Both the position numbers and the translations under genes were made by a program. Positions 21,964 through 29,579 of a stretch of DNA of 44,671 nucleotides are shown one piece after another. Origin of the DNA: Streptomyces sp. Ncost-T10-10d (lineage in GTDB: Bacteria; Actinomycetota; Actinomycetes; Streptomycetales; Streptomycetaceae); NCBI RefSeq assembly GCF_900091955.1, contig NZ_FMDF01000209.1, positions 1 through 44,671 of the forward strand, given 5' to 3'. Within the stretch, counting starts at the first letter, position 1. Every line of letters starts with the position of its first letter. The notes beneath the pieces are model-generated. The model was not told the DNA's origin and ran no database searches. It saw only the letters and a list, made by a program, of their open reading frames with translations.

Positions 21964-22881
21964 TCAGTCCGTTCTCAGCAGATGCCGATAGCTGTCCGGG
22001 TGCTCCCTCAGATAGGTGGCCAGACTCATCGCCGGATGCCCGGTGAGGTTCGGTACGGCGTCCGAGACCGTGGACATCTCGCCGGTGGCGATGGCCTCGT
22101 ACGACGTCACCCAGCCCGCCACCTCCCAGTCCTCGGCACCGTACTGCGCCCGTGAGGCATAGGCCTCCTCGCGGGTCTCCGGTACGTAGGTGATGGTCCG
22201 GCCGGTGACCCGGCCCATTTCCTCGGCCGCTTCGGCGAGAGTGAACGCCTCGGGACCCGTGAGGTCGTACGTGAGCCCGTCGTGCCGGGTGTCGGTGCTC
22301 TCGGTACCGGCCGGCAGCACGGCGGTCGCGGCGTCCGCGATGTCCTCGTGCGCCACCGCCGACACCCGGCCGTCGCCGCCGGGACCGCGCAGCACCCCGT
22401 CGGCTCCGGTCATCGCCGGGAGCCCGGCGAGGTACAGGCTGTCGCGCAGGAAGGTGTAACGGACATCGGCGGCCCGGATGTGCGCCTCGGTGTGCCAGTG
22501 GTCCCGGGCGAAGGTGAACGTGGCGTCCGGCGCGGCGCCGAGGAACGAGATGTACACGATGCGTTCGACGCCCACGGCGACCGCCGCGTCCACGGCCGTC
22601 GTGTGCTGGCGCACCCGGTCGGGGCTCTCGTGCGCCGAGACGAGGAACAGCGTGTGTGCCCCGGCGAGGGCGCGGCGCATGGCCTCCCCGTCACCGTAGG
22701 GGGCCGGCGGTGCGGCGACGGCGCCGGGCAGCTCCGGCAGCCGGGACGGGTCGCGACCAAGGAGCCGCACGGGCACACCGGCGCGCACCAGACGCTGTGC
22801 GACACGGCCGCCGACCGCACCGCTCGCGCCGGTGACGGCGACGATGGGGGCGCCTGGGTCCGTGGGGGGTCGGGGGTTCAT
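21964..22881 (-). CDS. NmrA/atypical SDR NAD(P)-binding protein
   Basis: The 305-residue protein has an N-terminal Rossmann motif VAVTGASGAVGGRVAQRLVRAG (about residues 14-35), LLGRDPSR as the cofactor-discriminating loop, and an HTTAVDAAVAVGVERIVYISFLGA strand. No YxxxK catalytic pair is obvious, typical of NmrA-like and QOR2-type members. It may act as an NAD(P)H quinone reductase or redox sensor, uncertain which. It overlaps the DUF952 gene by 4 bp (ATGA), giving translational coupling. Confidence 0.83.
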   Translation of the reverse strand: MNPRPPTDPGAPIVAVTGASGAVGGRVAQRLVRAGVPVRLLGRDPSRLPELPGAVAAPPAPYGDGEAMRRALAGAHTLFLVSAHESPDRVRQHTTAVDAAVAVGVERIVYISFLGAAPDATFTFARDHWHTEAHIRAADVRYTFLRDSLYLAGLPAMTGADGVLRGPGGDGRVSAVAHEDIADAATAVLPAGTESTDTRHDGLTYDLTGPEAFTLAEAAEEMGRVTGRTITYVPETREEAYASRAQYGAEDWEVAGWVTSYEAIATGEMSTVSDAVPNLTGHPAMSLATYLREHPDSYRHLLRTD

Positions 22882-23237
22882 GCGGGGTCGCCCTCCTTTC
22901 GCGGCCAGGGGCGCACCTCCACGACCGCGTCCACCGGGACGGGTCCGTAGATGTGCGGGAATTCCTCGCCGCCGGGCGCGACGGACTCGTACCGTACGGG
23001 TGCGGGGAGACGGGCGGGATCGATGACGAGGACCACCAGATCCTGGTCGCCGGCCCCGGCCCGGCTCCCGGCGCCGTACAGCATCTCGGCCACGCCTGCG
23101 AGCTGGTGCGGCAGCGAGCAGTGGATGAAGCCCTCTTCGTGCAGGGTGCGGCCGCGGGTGGACATCTCGTACGTCCCGATCCCGCGGGCCGCCTCCCACA
23201 AGGGCCCTTCGGTGAGGTGCAGCAGCAGTTCGGCCAT
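22878..23237 (-). CDS. DUF952 family protein
   Basis: The 119-residue protein has the DUF952 signature GTYEMSTRGRTLHEEGFIHCSLPHQL and a central hydrophobic strand LVVLVIDPARLPAPVRYE. It ends HIYGPVPVDAVVEVRPW. The family is structurally related to small glutathione-S-transferase-like or ADP-ribosyl-type folds, but its function is unknown. It is first in a unit with the NmrA-like gene (ATGA overlap) and probably with the nucleotidyltransferase gene further downstream. Confidence 0.85.
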   Translation of the reverse strand: MAELLLHLTEGPLWEAARGIGTYEMSTRGRTLHEEGFIHCSLPHQLAGVAEMLYGAGSRAGAGDQDLVVLVIDPARLPAPVRYESVAPGGEEFPHIYGPVPVDAVVEVRPWPRKEGDPA

Positions 23238-23246
23238 GGGCCAAAG

Positions 23247-23564
23247 CTAGCCGCGTCGACGCGCCCTGCGGGCCATCAGCGTGGCCGCCGATCCGGGAAC
23301 GAGCAGAACTGCCGCGATGCCGCCGGGAATCCATTCACCGCCGCGGGAACCCGTGTTCGAGCGCGAGCCGCCGTGGCCGGCGTGGTCCGGCCGGTTGTGA
23401 TCGGACTTGTGCGGCCGGGAGTGGGTGGGGGCGGCCTTCGGTGCGGGGGCCGTTCCCCGTAGGGGCCGGGGCGGGTGATTCCGTCTCCGGATGTCGGGGT
23501 GGGCCGGCCGGTTTCCGATGCACCCGGGTGCCCCGATACGTAGGGCCGCACCGGGGCACACCAT
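23247..23564 (-). CDS. Small protein with C-terminal membrane anchor, possibly a gene remnant
   Basis: The 105-residue ORF ends in a plausible transmembrane anchor and positive stop-transfer tail (GGEWIPGGIAAVLLVPGSAATLMARRARRRG). It is preceded by a His/Asn/Ser/Gly-rich linker, as at the C-termini of many Streptomyces cell-surface proteins. The N-terminal half (MVCPGAALRIGAPGCIGN...) lacks a signal peptide and looks non-coding. The segment may therefore be the tail of a lost surface protein or a very divergent small gene. It lies between DUF952 and the epimerase gene, all on the minus strand. Confidence 0.4.
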   Translation of the reverse strand: MVCPGAALRIGAPGCIGNRPAHPDIRRRNHPPRPLRGTAPAPKAAPTHSRPHKSDHNRPDHAGHGGSRSNTGSRGGEWIPGGIAAVLLVPGSAATLMARRARRRG

Positions 23565-23579
23565 GCTCGCGAGCGCGCG

Positions 23580-24599
23580 TCAGGCCGGATCCGCCAGCAG
23601 TTCGGCCTCCACCCGCGGGTCCAGACCGACCGCGGGCCGGTCCGGCCGTTGCGGGGCCACGCCGTCCAGTTCGACCAGCCACTTCCAGGTATCGGCGACC
23701 GTCTCGTCGACGGGCCGGCAACGCAGACCCGCCGCGTACGCCTTGCTGACGTCGCCCCGGTGCATGGTGTCGTACAGCTCGCCCGGCGGCAGCCAGACGG
23801 GCAGATCGCTCCAGGGCTCCACACCTGCCGCGAGGATGGTCCGCGCGGGTGTCCAGCGGAGTTCCGCGTCCGAGCCGGTGGCGCGTGCACAGGCATCCAG
23901 CAGTTGCCCCATGGTGGCGTGGCCGGGGCGGCTGACCAGGTTGTACGGCCCGTGCAGACCACCGTGCCCCGCGTCCAGGAGCCAATCGGCGAGGTCGCGG
24001 GCGTCGATGTACTGGAGCATCAGGTCCGGTGTCCCCGGGGCCAGTACGGGCCCGCCGCGGGCGATCCGCAGCAGCCACCAGGGCAGTCTGCCCACATTCT
24101 CCCAGGGGCCCAGGATCAGTCCCGCGCGGGCCAGCAGGGCCCGGTCCCCGAAGGCGCCGAGTGCGGCCAGTTCACCGCCGCGTTTGGCAAGGGGGTACGA
24201 GACGTCCCCACCGGCGTCGGGCGAGGCACCGGCCACCAGCGGGCCGTCCTCGGACAGACCGGCCGGGGCCGGGTAGTCGTACACGGAACGGCTGGAAACG
24301 TACGCGTACCGGGCGGCCCGGTCGGCCAGCAGACGGGCCGCGTCCCGTACGGCCGAGGGGGCGCCGCTCCAGGTGTCAACGACCAGGTCCCAGTCGGGCG
24401 TTCCCCCGTGGCGGCCGTCGGCCGCGGCCAGCGCGGCGAGGCCGTCGTCGGTGGTGCGGTCCCCGAGGAGTTCCGTCACGCCCTGCGGGGGTGCGTGACG
24501 GCCGCGGTGGAACACCGTGACCTCCCAGCCGCGCGCGAGCGCCGCCTCGGTGACGGCGCGACCGACGAATTCCGTACCGCCCAGCATCAGAAGCCTCAT
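23580..24599 (-). CDS. NAD-dependent epimerase/dehydratase (extended SDR)
   Basis: The 339-residue protein starts MRLLMLGGTEFVGRAVTEAALARG, a GGTxFxG nucleotide-binding motif of the NAD-dependent epimerase/reductase subgroup seen in mRNA-binding or isoflavone-reductase-like SDRs. It contains YAYVSSRSVYDYPAP (Ser/Tyr region) and SYPLAKRGGEL, giving the YxxxK equivalent. No sugar-nucleotide substrate can be assigned. ATG 24599 is preceded by no strong ribosome-binding site. It lies 73 bp downstream of snpR on the same strand. Confidence 0.82.
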   Translation of the reverse strand: MRLLMLGGTEFVGRAVTEAALARGWEVTVFHRGRHAPPQGVTELLGDRTTDDGLAALAAADGRHGGTPDWDLVVDTWSGAPSAVRDAARLLADRAARYAYVSSRSVYDYPAPAGLSEDGPLVAGASPDAGGDVSYPLAKRGGELAALGAFGDRALLARAGLILGPWENVGRLPWWLLRIARGGPVLAPGTPDLMLQYIDARDLADWLLDAGHGGLHGPYNLVSRPGHATMGQLLDACARATGSDAELRWTPARTILAAGVEPWSDLPVWLPPGELYDTMHRGDVSKAYAAGLRCRPVDETVADTWKWLVELDGVAPQRPDRPAVGLDPRVEAELLADPA

Positions 24600-24672
24600 G
24601 GGACCGACTCTGCCCGCCGGACGGCCGGGTCGGAACAGGTCCTCGCTCTCGGCGGAATCGCACAGCGGTCCC

Positions 24673-25626
24673 TCACTGTGTGCGGGCGAGCGGGCTGTGG
24701 TTGCGCAGCAGCCACTGGTGGTACCCGGCCGCCCGCTGGGCCGCCTCCCGGTAGGCCGCCTCCAGCTCCCCGTACACGGTCGCCATGTCGGCGCCCGGCC
24801 GGGACACCAGCAGCAGCCGTACGGCCAGGGGATCGTCGCGCAGCGGACGGATCGCCATGTCGTCGCGCGGCCCGGAGGTGGGCTGGCAGGGTGCGACCGC
24901 CTCGCCGAGCACGACGAGGGACGCGGCGGTGAGGTAGTCACCGTGCAGGACGGTCGGCGCGAGACCCGCCTCACCGAACACCCTGCGCAGACCGTCCCAT
25001 TCGCCGTCCACCGTGGGGTCGACCATCCACCGGTCGGCGGCCAGGTCCTCGAGGTCGACCACGGACCGGGCCGCGGCCGGATGGTCCCGTGCCATGGAGA
25101 TGAACTGCGGCTCGCGGTCCAGCAGTACGCGCTGCTCCAGGCCCTCCGGGATGGCCAGCGGAAAGCCCTCGACCTCGTGCACGAAGGCGACATCGAGGCC
25201 GCCCGCATCGACCGTATGCAGCAGGGCACTGGCCGATACGTCGACCCGCAGCGAGATGTCCGTGCCGGGCAGCCGGAGCCGCAGCCTGCGCAGCCAGCCG
25301 CCGATGACCCGGCTCGCGGTGCAGCCGATGCGCAGCCGCGGGCCCGAGGCGCGGACCGCGTCGGCCTCCGCCTTCGCCTCGCTGACCAGGGCGGTCATTC
25401 CGTCGACCAGGGGGCGTGCCCGGCTGAGGACGGCGCGGCCGAGCAACGTCGGCCGGCAGCCGGTCCGCTCGCGGCTGAACAACTCGGCGCCCAGAGTGTT
25501 CTCGATCCGCCGCAACTGGGTGGTCAGGGAGGGCTGGCTCACGCCCAGCCTGCGGGCCGCGCGGTGCAGGCTGCCCGTGTCGGCGATGGCGCACAGCGCC
25601 CTGAGGTGTCTCACCTCAAGCTCCAT
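24673..25626 (-). CDS. snpR: LysR-family activator divergent from snapalysin
   Basis: The 317-residue LysR protein has an N-terminal HTH (LRALCAIADTGSLHRAARRLGVSQPSLTTQLRRIENTLGAELFSRE, residues about 8-53). A C-terminal effector domain follows (RLRIGCTASRVIGGWL...). The divergent snpA neighbour and family match the known SnpR/SnpA (MprR/MprA) pair of streptomycetes, where the LysR protein activates protease expression. I chose ATG 25626 because the domain starts immediately after it; the frame extends upstream without coding character. The effector is unknown. Confidence 0.85.
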   Translation of the reverse strand: MELEVRHLRALCAIADTGSLHRAARRLGVSQPSLTTQLRRIENTLGAELFSRERTGCRPTLLGRAVLSRARPLVDGMTALVSEAKAEADAVRASGPRLRIGCTASRVIGGWLRRLRLRLPGTDISLRVDVSASALLHTVDAGGLDVAFVHEVEGFPLAIPEGLEQRVLLDREPQFISMARDHPAAARSVVDLEDLAADRWMVDPTVDGEWDGLRRVFGEAGLAPTVLHGDYLTAASLVVLGEAVAPCQPTSGPRDDMAIRPLRDDPLAVRLLLVSRPGADMATVYGELEAAYREAAQRAAGYHQWLLRNHSPLARTQ

Positions 25627-25735
25627 ACGGTCGAGCGTAGGGCGGCGCGCCACGGTCGCACCAGACGCCCCAATCCCATCAAAGTCCGTTAATTCACCGG
25701 GAGTTGACGGAGACGTCGACAACGGCACCGGGGGT

Positions 25736-25766
25736 GGCGATAGGCCGGTGCTATCGCCGGTTGACA
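25736..25766 (+). promoter_or_regulatory. LysR-type operator and -35 of snpA
   Basis: GGCGATAG (25736-25743) and CTATCGCC (25751-25758) form a perfect 8-bp dyad with a 7-bp spacer. It includes the LysR T-N11-A motif (T25741, A25753). Three bases downstream begins TTGACA (25761-25766), a consensus -35 pointing toward snpA. The placement fits activation by SnpR. No convincing -10 follows. Confidence 0.65.
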
Positions 25767-25871
25767 TCATCCGCCACGGCTTCCGCTCCCCGACACTCTG
25801 TGCGTACCGCACCCGTCCGAGTCCGATGACCGGACGGGTTCATCGGACAGGTAATCGGTAGGAGACCCCCC

Positions 25872-26549
25872 ATGAGACACCCCAGGACCGTCATGTCGGC
25901 CGTGATCGGCCTCGGCTTCGGACTCGCGGCCGCGCTGGGCACCGCACCCGCCATCGCCTCCTCTCCCGCATCCGCCGCACCCCCCGCCGCCGCCTCGGAG
26001 GCCCACGCGGGCTACACCTCCGGCTCCGGGTCGCACGAGAGCGCCGCCGCGAACAAGGCGTTCTTCGAGGCAGTCGCCAAGTCCGTCGCCAAGAAGCGGG
26101 CGGCGAACCCCGGCGCCCAGGCGGTCACCATCGTCTACAGCACCGCCAACGCGCCGAGCTTCCGCACCCAGATAGCCAACAGCGCGCAGATCTGGAACGG
26201 CTCGGTCTCCAACGTCCGGCTGCAGGAAGGCTCGAACGCCGACTTCGCCTACTACGAGGGCAACGACCCGAGCGGCTCGTACGCCAGCACCGACGGGCAC
26301 GGCAACGGCTACATCTTCCTCGACTACGCGCAGAACCAGCAGTACAACTCGACCCGCGTCACCGCGCACGAGACCGGTCATGTGCTCGGCCTGCCGGATC
26401 ACTACTCCGGTCCGTGCAGCGAGCTGATGTCGGGTGGCGGCCCCGGCACGTCCTGCACGAATCCCTATCCCAACGCGAACGAGCGCAGCAGGGTGAACTA
26501 CCTGTGGCAGAACGGCTTCGCGGCCGCACTCGCCCGCAGCGGCTCCTGA
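25872..26549 (+). CDS. snpA: Snapalysin (M7 small neutral metalloprotease) precursor
   Basis: The 225-residue pre-pro-protein has a signal peptide (VMSAVIGLGFGLAAALGTAPAIAS), a short propeptide and the mature protease. The metzincin-like zinc site is HETGHVLGLPD (His166, Glu167, His170, Asp176). Asp in place of the third His is diagnostic of family M7. Cys182 and Cys195 probably form the conserved disulfide, and LMSGGGPG supplies the Met-turn. It is secreted and degrades proteins with preference for aromatic residues (family knowledge). GGAGAC precedes the ATG. A terminator follows. Confidence 0.95.
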   Translation: MRHPRTVMSAVIGLGFGLAAALGTAPAIASSPASAAPPAAASEAHAGYTSGSGSHESAAANKAFFEAVAKSVAKKRAANPGAQAVTIVYSTANAPSFRTQIANSAQIWNGSVSNVRLQEGSNADFAYYEGNDPSGSYASTDGHGNGYIFLDYAQNQQYNSTRVTAHETGHVLGLPDHYSGPCSELMSGGGPGTSCTNPYPNANERSRVNYLWQNGFAAALARSGS

Positions 26550-26576
26550 CCGCTGTCCGGCCGCTCAGCGGCACCG

Positions 26577-26605
26577 GGGGCCACCTCGTAGGACGGGGTG
26601 GCCCC
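26577..26605 (+). terminator. Terminator after snpA
   Basis: GGGGCCACC (26577-26585) pairs perfectly with GGTGGCCCC (26597-26605) around an 11-base loop, 28 bp after the snpA stop. Confidence 0.6.
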
Positions 26606-26740
26606 TTGGGCGTCCGACGGACAGGTGAATGCTCGCCCCCACTTGATCCGCCCGCAGCGAACGGGCCGGGCGTGCCGCTCGTTCCGGGGGATGCTGGAAA
26701 CGGCCGCCACAGGCGGGCCGTCCCCCATGGAGGTACGAGC

Positions 26741-27196
26741 GTGAGCGAGCGTCCCGATTCCCTGTACGAGGCCGTCGGCGGCATGGACGCACTGCGCCGG
26801 CTGAGCATCACCTTCTACGACAACGTGCTGGCGGATCCGCTGCTCGCACCCGTCTTCGCGGATTTCACCCCGACCCATATCGAGCATGTCGCCGTCTGGC
26901 TGGCCGAGATATTCGACGGCCCCGCCGACTTCACCGCGCAACACGGCGGCCACCAGGCCCTGTTGCGCGTCCACCTCGGGCTGTCCATCACCGAGCAGCA
27001 GCGGCTGCGCTGGATGGAGCTGATGACGGACGCCGTCGAGAAGGAGCTCCCGGACGACGCGCTGCTGCGCCGCCGGGTCCTGGAGTACTTCGACTGGGGC
27101 ACGGGCGTCGCCCGCGACGTGTCGGCGTCCCCGGTCGGCGCGGACCTCGGCGATCCCGGCCCGACGCCACGCTGGGGCTGGGACGGCCTGCGCTGA
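26741..27196 (+). CDS. Group II truncated hemoglobin
   Basis: The 151-residue protein is of the 2-on-2 globin, GlbO-like type. It starts VSERPDSLYEAVGGMDALRRLSITFY, with the proximal His at about 78 in LLRVHLGLSIT. The C-terminal PRWGWDGLR is the group II hallmark. Trp/Tyr ligand-cage residues (Tyr26, Trp near the G helix) are present. It likely binds oxygen or NO in redox protection. I chose GTG 26741 because GGAGG precedes it and the family N-terminus starts there. Its stop is 1 bp from the convergent GntR stop. Confidence 0.9.
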   Translation: MSERPDSLYEAVGGMDALRRLSITFYDNVLADPLLAPVFADFTPTHIEHVAVWLAEIFDGPADFTAQHGGHQALLRVHLGLSITEQQRLRWMELMTDAVEKELPDDALLRRRVLEYFDWGTGVARDVSASPVGADLGDPGPTPRWGWDGLR

Positions 27197-27197
27197 C

Positions 27198-27557
27198 CTA
27201 CGGGTTGTCGAGTGCGGTACGGACCAGGGCCAGCAGCTCGTCCTCCGTCATCCCCAGCTCGCGTGCGTCCGCGGCCACCTCGCGTACGCGCTCCAGCAGC
27301 CGGGCCCGGTGCGGGGATGCGCCGCCGGTGATGACCGCACCGCGCCCCCGGCGCAGTTCGATCAGCCCCTCCTCCCGGAGCTGCTGATAACCCCGCAGCA
27401 CCGTATGGACATTGACCCCCAGGGAATCGGCGAGCACCCGGGCGGCGGGCAGACGCTCGCCCGGCACCACCGCCCCCTCGGCGACGGCGCGGCGCACGGA
27501 CGCCGCGATCTGATCACCGAGCGGCACGGTGGAGGTGGGATCGACCCGGAAGAGCAT
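27198..27557 (-). CDS. GntR-family regulator, YtrA-like short type
   Basis: The 119-residue protein consists almost entirely of the GntR winged helix (PLGDQIAASVRRAVAEGAVVPGERLPAARVLADSLGVNVHTVLRGYQQLREEGLIELRRGRGAVI, residues about 12-77) with a short helical C-terminal dimerization tail. This is the size of the YtrA subfamily, which usually represses a linked membrane-protein or ABC operon. Its start is 2 bp after the stop of the DUF1648 gene, so it is the second gene of that operon and likely represses it through the 28548-28584 dyad. Confidence 0.88.
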   Translation of the reverse strand: MLFRVDPTSTVPLGDQIAASVRRAVAEGAVVPGERLPAARVLADSLGVNVHTVLRGYQQLREEGLIELRRGRGAVITGGASPHRARLLERVREVAADARELGMTEDELLALVRTALDNP

Positions 27558-27559
27558 GG

Positions 27560-28543
27560 TCAGTGCTCCGCTCGGCGCTGGTCGATGAGGGTGTTGAGGA
27601 GCGCGGCGCCGGTCGCCGAATCGTCGACGGTCACCGCGAAGTCCCGGCCGCCGGCCAGTGTGGCCACGATTCCCTCACCGGAGCGGATCATGAGGCCGCT
27701 CCGGCCTGGACGGATGCGATAGCCCCAGCCCCCGTACTCCGCAAGGGGGTTGATGTCCCTGCTGGTCGCGGCCTCGATCCGGTCGAGCGGCACTCTGAGG
27801 CGCGGCCAGGGCAGCATTCCCGAGATGGTGATGCCGCGCCGGTCCACCACCACGTACGGCCGGGCGAAGGCGGCCAGCAGCACACCGAGGAGCAGTAGCG
27901 GAATCGCCGCCGCCCAGCCCGAGACGAAGAGCAGCACCACCCCGCCGGCCACGAGCCCGAGCGCGATCAGCGGCAGCCACCAGCTCCCGGCGCTGCGCGC
28001 CCATCCGGCGACCTCCCCGTCGGCGAGCGCGATCCGCGCACCGTCCCCGGCCTGCCCGGTCGCGGTCGGCTGCTTCGGTACGGGACCGAGCGCGGCCAGC
28101 GCCATCCCCAGCCCTCCGGCGAGCACGGCGACCCCCAGGGCGACGGCGAGCTGCCACATCGGGAACGACACACCTTGCGCCTCCCCTTGCGCATTCTCAC
28201 CGGCATCCACGTTGGCGAGCAGCACGGCTGTCATCACCCAGCCGAGGAATCCGGCGAAGGCATACCCACCGGCGACCAGCCATCGATAGGCCCACCCGTA
28301 GAACTTCCCCCGCACCACCGTGAGAGCCCACAGAGCGCCGGTCACGGCGAACAGCAGAACGCCGGCCATGGCGTGCCACACCTGCCCCGCATAGCCGTCC
28401 GACCGGCCATCGGCCCGGAAGTGACTGGCCAGTTGCCCGGGAAGTCGGTCGCGGAAGACGCCGAGCAGCACCAGATCGGTGGCGAGCGCGAGCAGGAACG
28501 GCAGGGCGACGAGAGTGGCCCGGCCCAGATTCTTACGCTTCAT
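27560..28543 (-). CDS. DUF1648-domain multi-spanning membrane protein
   Basis: The 327-residue membrane protein begins with a helix containing the DUF1648 pattern (LFR-type ...VFRDRLPGQLASHFRADGRSDGY...). About six to seven membrane segments follow (e.g. GVLLFAVTGALWALTVV, LAVALGVAVLAGGLGMALAAL, WLPLIALGLVAGGVVLLF). It ends in a cytoplasmic PH-like domain (VVVDRRGITISGMLPWPRLRVPLDRIEAA). Related proteins have been linked to immunity to bacteriocins, but here the function is unknown. GGAGG, inside an inverted repeat, precedes ATG 28543. It is coupled to the GntR gene. Confidence 0.85.
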   Translation of the reverse strand: MKRKNLGRATLVALPFLLALATDLVLLGVFRDRLPGQLASHFRADGRSDGYAGQVWHAMAGVLLFAVTGALWALTVVRGKFYGWAYRWLVAGGYAFAGFLGWVMTAVLLANVDAGENAQGEAQGVSFPMWQLAVALGVAVLAGGLGMALAALGPVPKQPTATGQAGDGARIALADGEVAGWARSAGSWWLPLIALGLVAGGVVLLFVSGWAAAIPLLLLGVLLAAFARPYVVVDRRGITISGMLPWPRLRVPLDRIEAATSRDINPLAEYGGWGYRIRPGRSGLMIRSGEGIVATLAGGRDFAVTVDDSATGAALLNTLIDQRRAEH

Positions 28544-28547
28544 GAAA

Positions 28548-28584
28548 ACCTCCATTGTTTGCATGCTAGTAGAACAATGGAGGT
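28548..28584 (-). promoter_or_regulatory. 12-bp inverted repeat covering the ribosome-binding site of the DUF1648/GntR operon
   Basis: ACCTCCATTGTT (28548-28559) and AACAATGGAGGT (28573-28584) are perfect inverted repeats with a 13-bp spacer. The downstream arm contains the GGAGG ribosome-binding site of the DUF1648 gene. A possible -10 (TACTAG) sits in the spacer on the minus strand, so the dyad may be the GntR operator over promoter and start. If transcription begins upstream, the RNA would form a hairpin hiding the ribosome-binding site. Confidence 0.6.
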
Positions 28585-28597
28585 GGGGCAAAGCTTT

Positions 28598-28627
28598 GAC
28601 GGCATGCCGTGGGGATGGCATGCCGTC
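28598..28627 (-). terminator. Terminator-like hairpin downstream of the DUF6304 gene
   Basis: GACGGCATGCC (28598-28608) pairs perfectly with GGCATGCCGTC (28617-28627) around an 8-base loop. It lies between the end of the DUF6304 gene and the DUF1648 operon promoter. Confidence 0.5.
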
Positions 28628-28723
28628 GGGGATGGCGGGAAGAGGTACGGACCGCCCTCGTCGCGGTCAGGAACAGTCCGACGAGCAGCGGGAGGGCGGC
28701 AGCAACCGGTCAGGCAGAGAAGA

Positions 28724-29392
28724 TCAGGCCAGCTCCAGCGGGAACGCACCCCGGTGCCCGGTGCCGGCGCCCTGATCCGGGCGGGACTCGTACTCGCGGC
28801 AGCTCCAGATCTCCTGGACGAATCCGGTCCGCCGGTCCCACAGATCCAGGACATCGCCCTCACCGGCCGCCCCGCGGTAGGCATCCTTGGCGCCCCGGAA
28901 GCATGCGAGGCCGCCGGAAAGGCCGCGGCCGGGGGACGGGAAGTAGTCCGAGAAGGCGCAGGCGATACAGGTCTGCAGGCGCACGCCGGGCGGCAGGGCG
29001 CGCTGGATCGTGGCGAGGGCGGACGCGAAGTCGCTCTCCGCACGATGGGACCGGTAGGCCGCCCCGCCGAACTGCAGCTCCAGGTAGAGATACGGATCGG
29101 GGCGGCGCAGCGACAACAGGCAGCTGAGCGTGGCCTGATGTACGGATTCGTCCCAGAGAACCGGGAGCGGCAGGTCCCATTCCAGGACACAGTCGCCCAA
29201 CGCGCCGTCCACCAGAGCGAACAGGCCGTCGGCCGGTGGTGTGCCGGCCACCGGGGTGAGGCCGTCGAAGCTTTCGCCCTCGAAGTCGATGCCCCTGGCC
29301 CGGAGGCGGAGTTGCTGTCCGTCGGTGGTGAGGATGACGGCATCGGAACCCTGTCGGTCCCGGTACCACCCTGCCCATGACTCATCTGTCAT
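28724..29392 (-). CDS. DUF6304 family protein
   Basis: The 222-residue soluble protein begins MTDESWAGWYRDRQGSDAVILTTDGQQLRLRARGIDFEGESFDGL. It continues DGALGDCVLEWDLPLPVLWD and CIACAFSDYFPSPGRG, then ends ELA. This matches my memory of the Streptomyces DUF6304 family, which has no known function. I chose ATG 29392 because the conserved start is there; the frame is open a further 20 codons upstream. There is no signal or membrane segment. Confidence 0.7.
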   Translation of the reverse strand: MTDESWAGWYRDRQGSDAVILTTDGQQLRLRARGIDFEGESFDGLTPVAGTPPADGLFALVDGALGDCVLEWDLPLPVLWDESVHQATLSCLLSLRRPDPYLYLELQFGGAAYRSHRAESDFASALATIQRALPPGVRLQTCIACAFSDYFPSPGRGLSGGLACFRGAKDAYRGAAGEGDVLDLWDRRTGFVQEIWSCREYESRPDQGAGTGHRGAFPLELA

Positions 29393-29579
29393 GGGCACGG
29401 ACTGTAGCCCGTGCCCATGACAGTCGCCCGGTCGCCCTCCTTTTCGTCTCATGGGCCTTGTGACCTCGGCACCTTGCTCCGCTCTCCTTCCTCCGCCCCC
29501 TTCACCGCTCCCGGCTCTCCGCCCCTTTCTCCGCGCCCCCTCCGATCCCGCTCCGCCTGCCGCTCCCTCCTTTCCGTGC
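29393..29579. other. Strand-biased polypyrimidine intergenic stretch
   Basis: About 29475-29579 the plus strand is almost pure C/T (CTCCGCCCC-, CTTTC- and CTCCC-type runs), without a stable hairpin or ORF. It lies downstream of the prenyltransferase gene and may serve as its 3' end, where a C-rich transcript would invite Rho. Confidence 0.4.
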
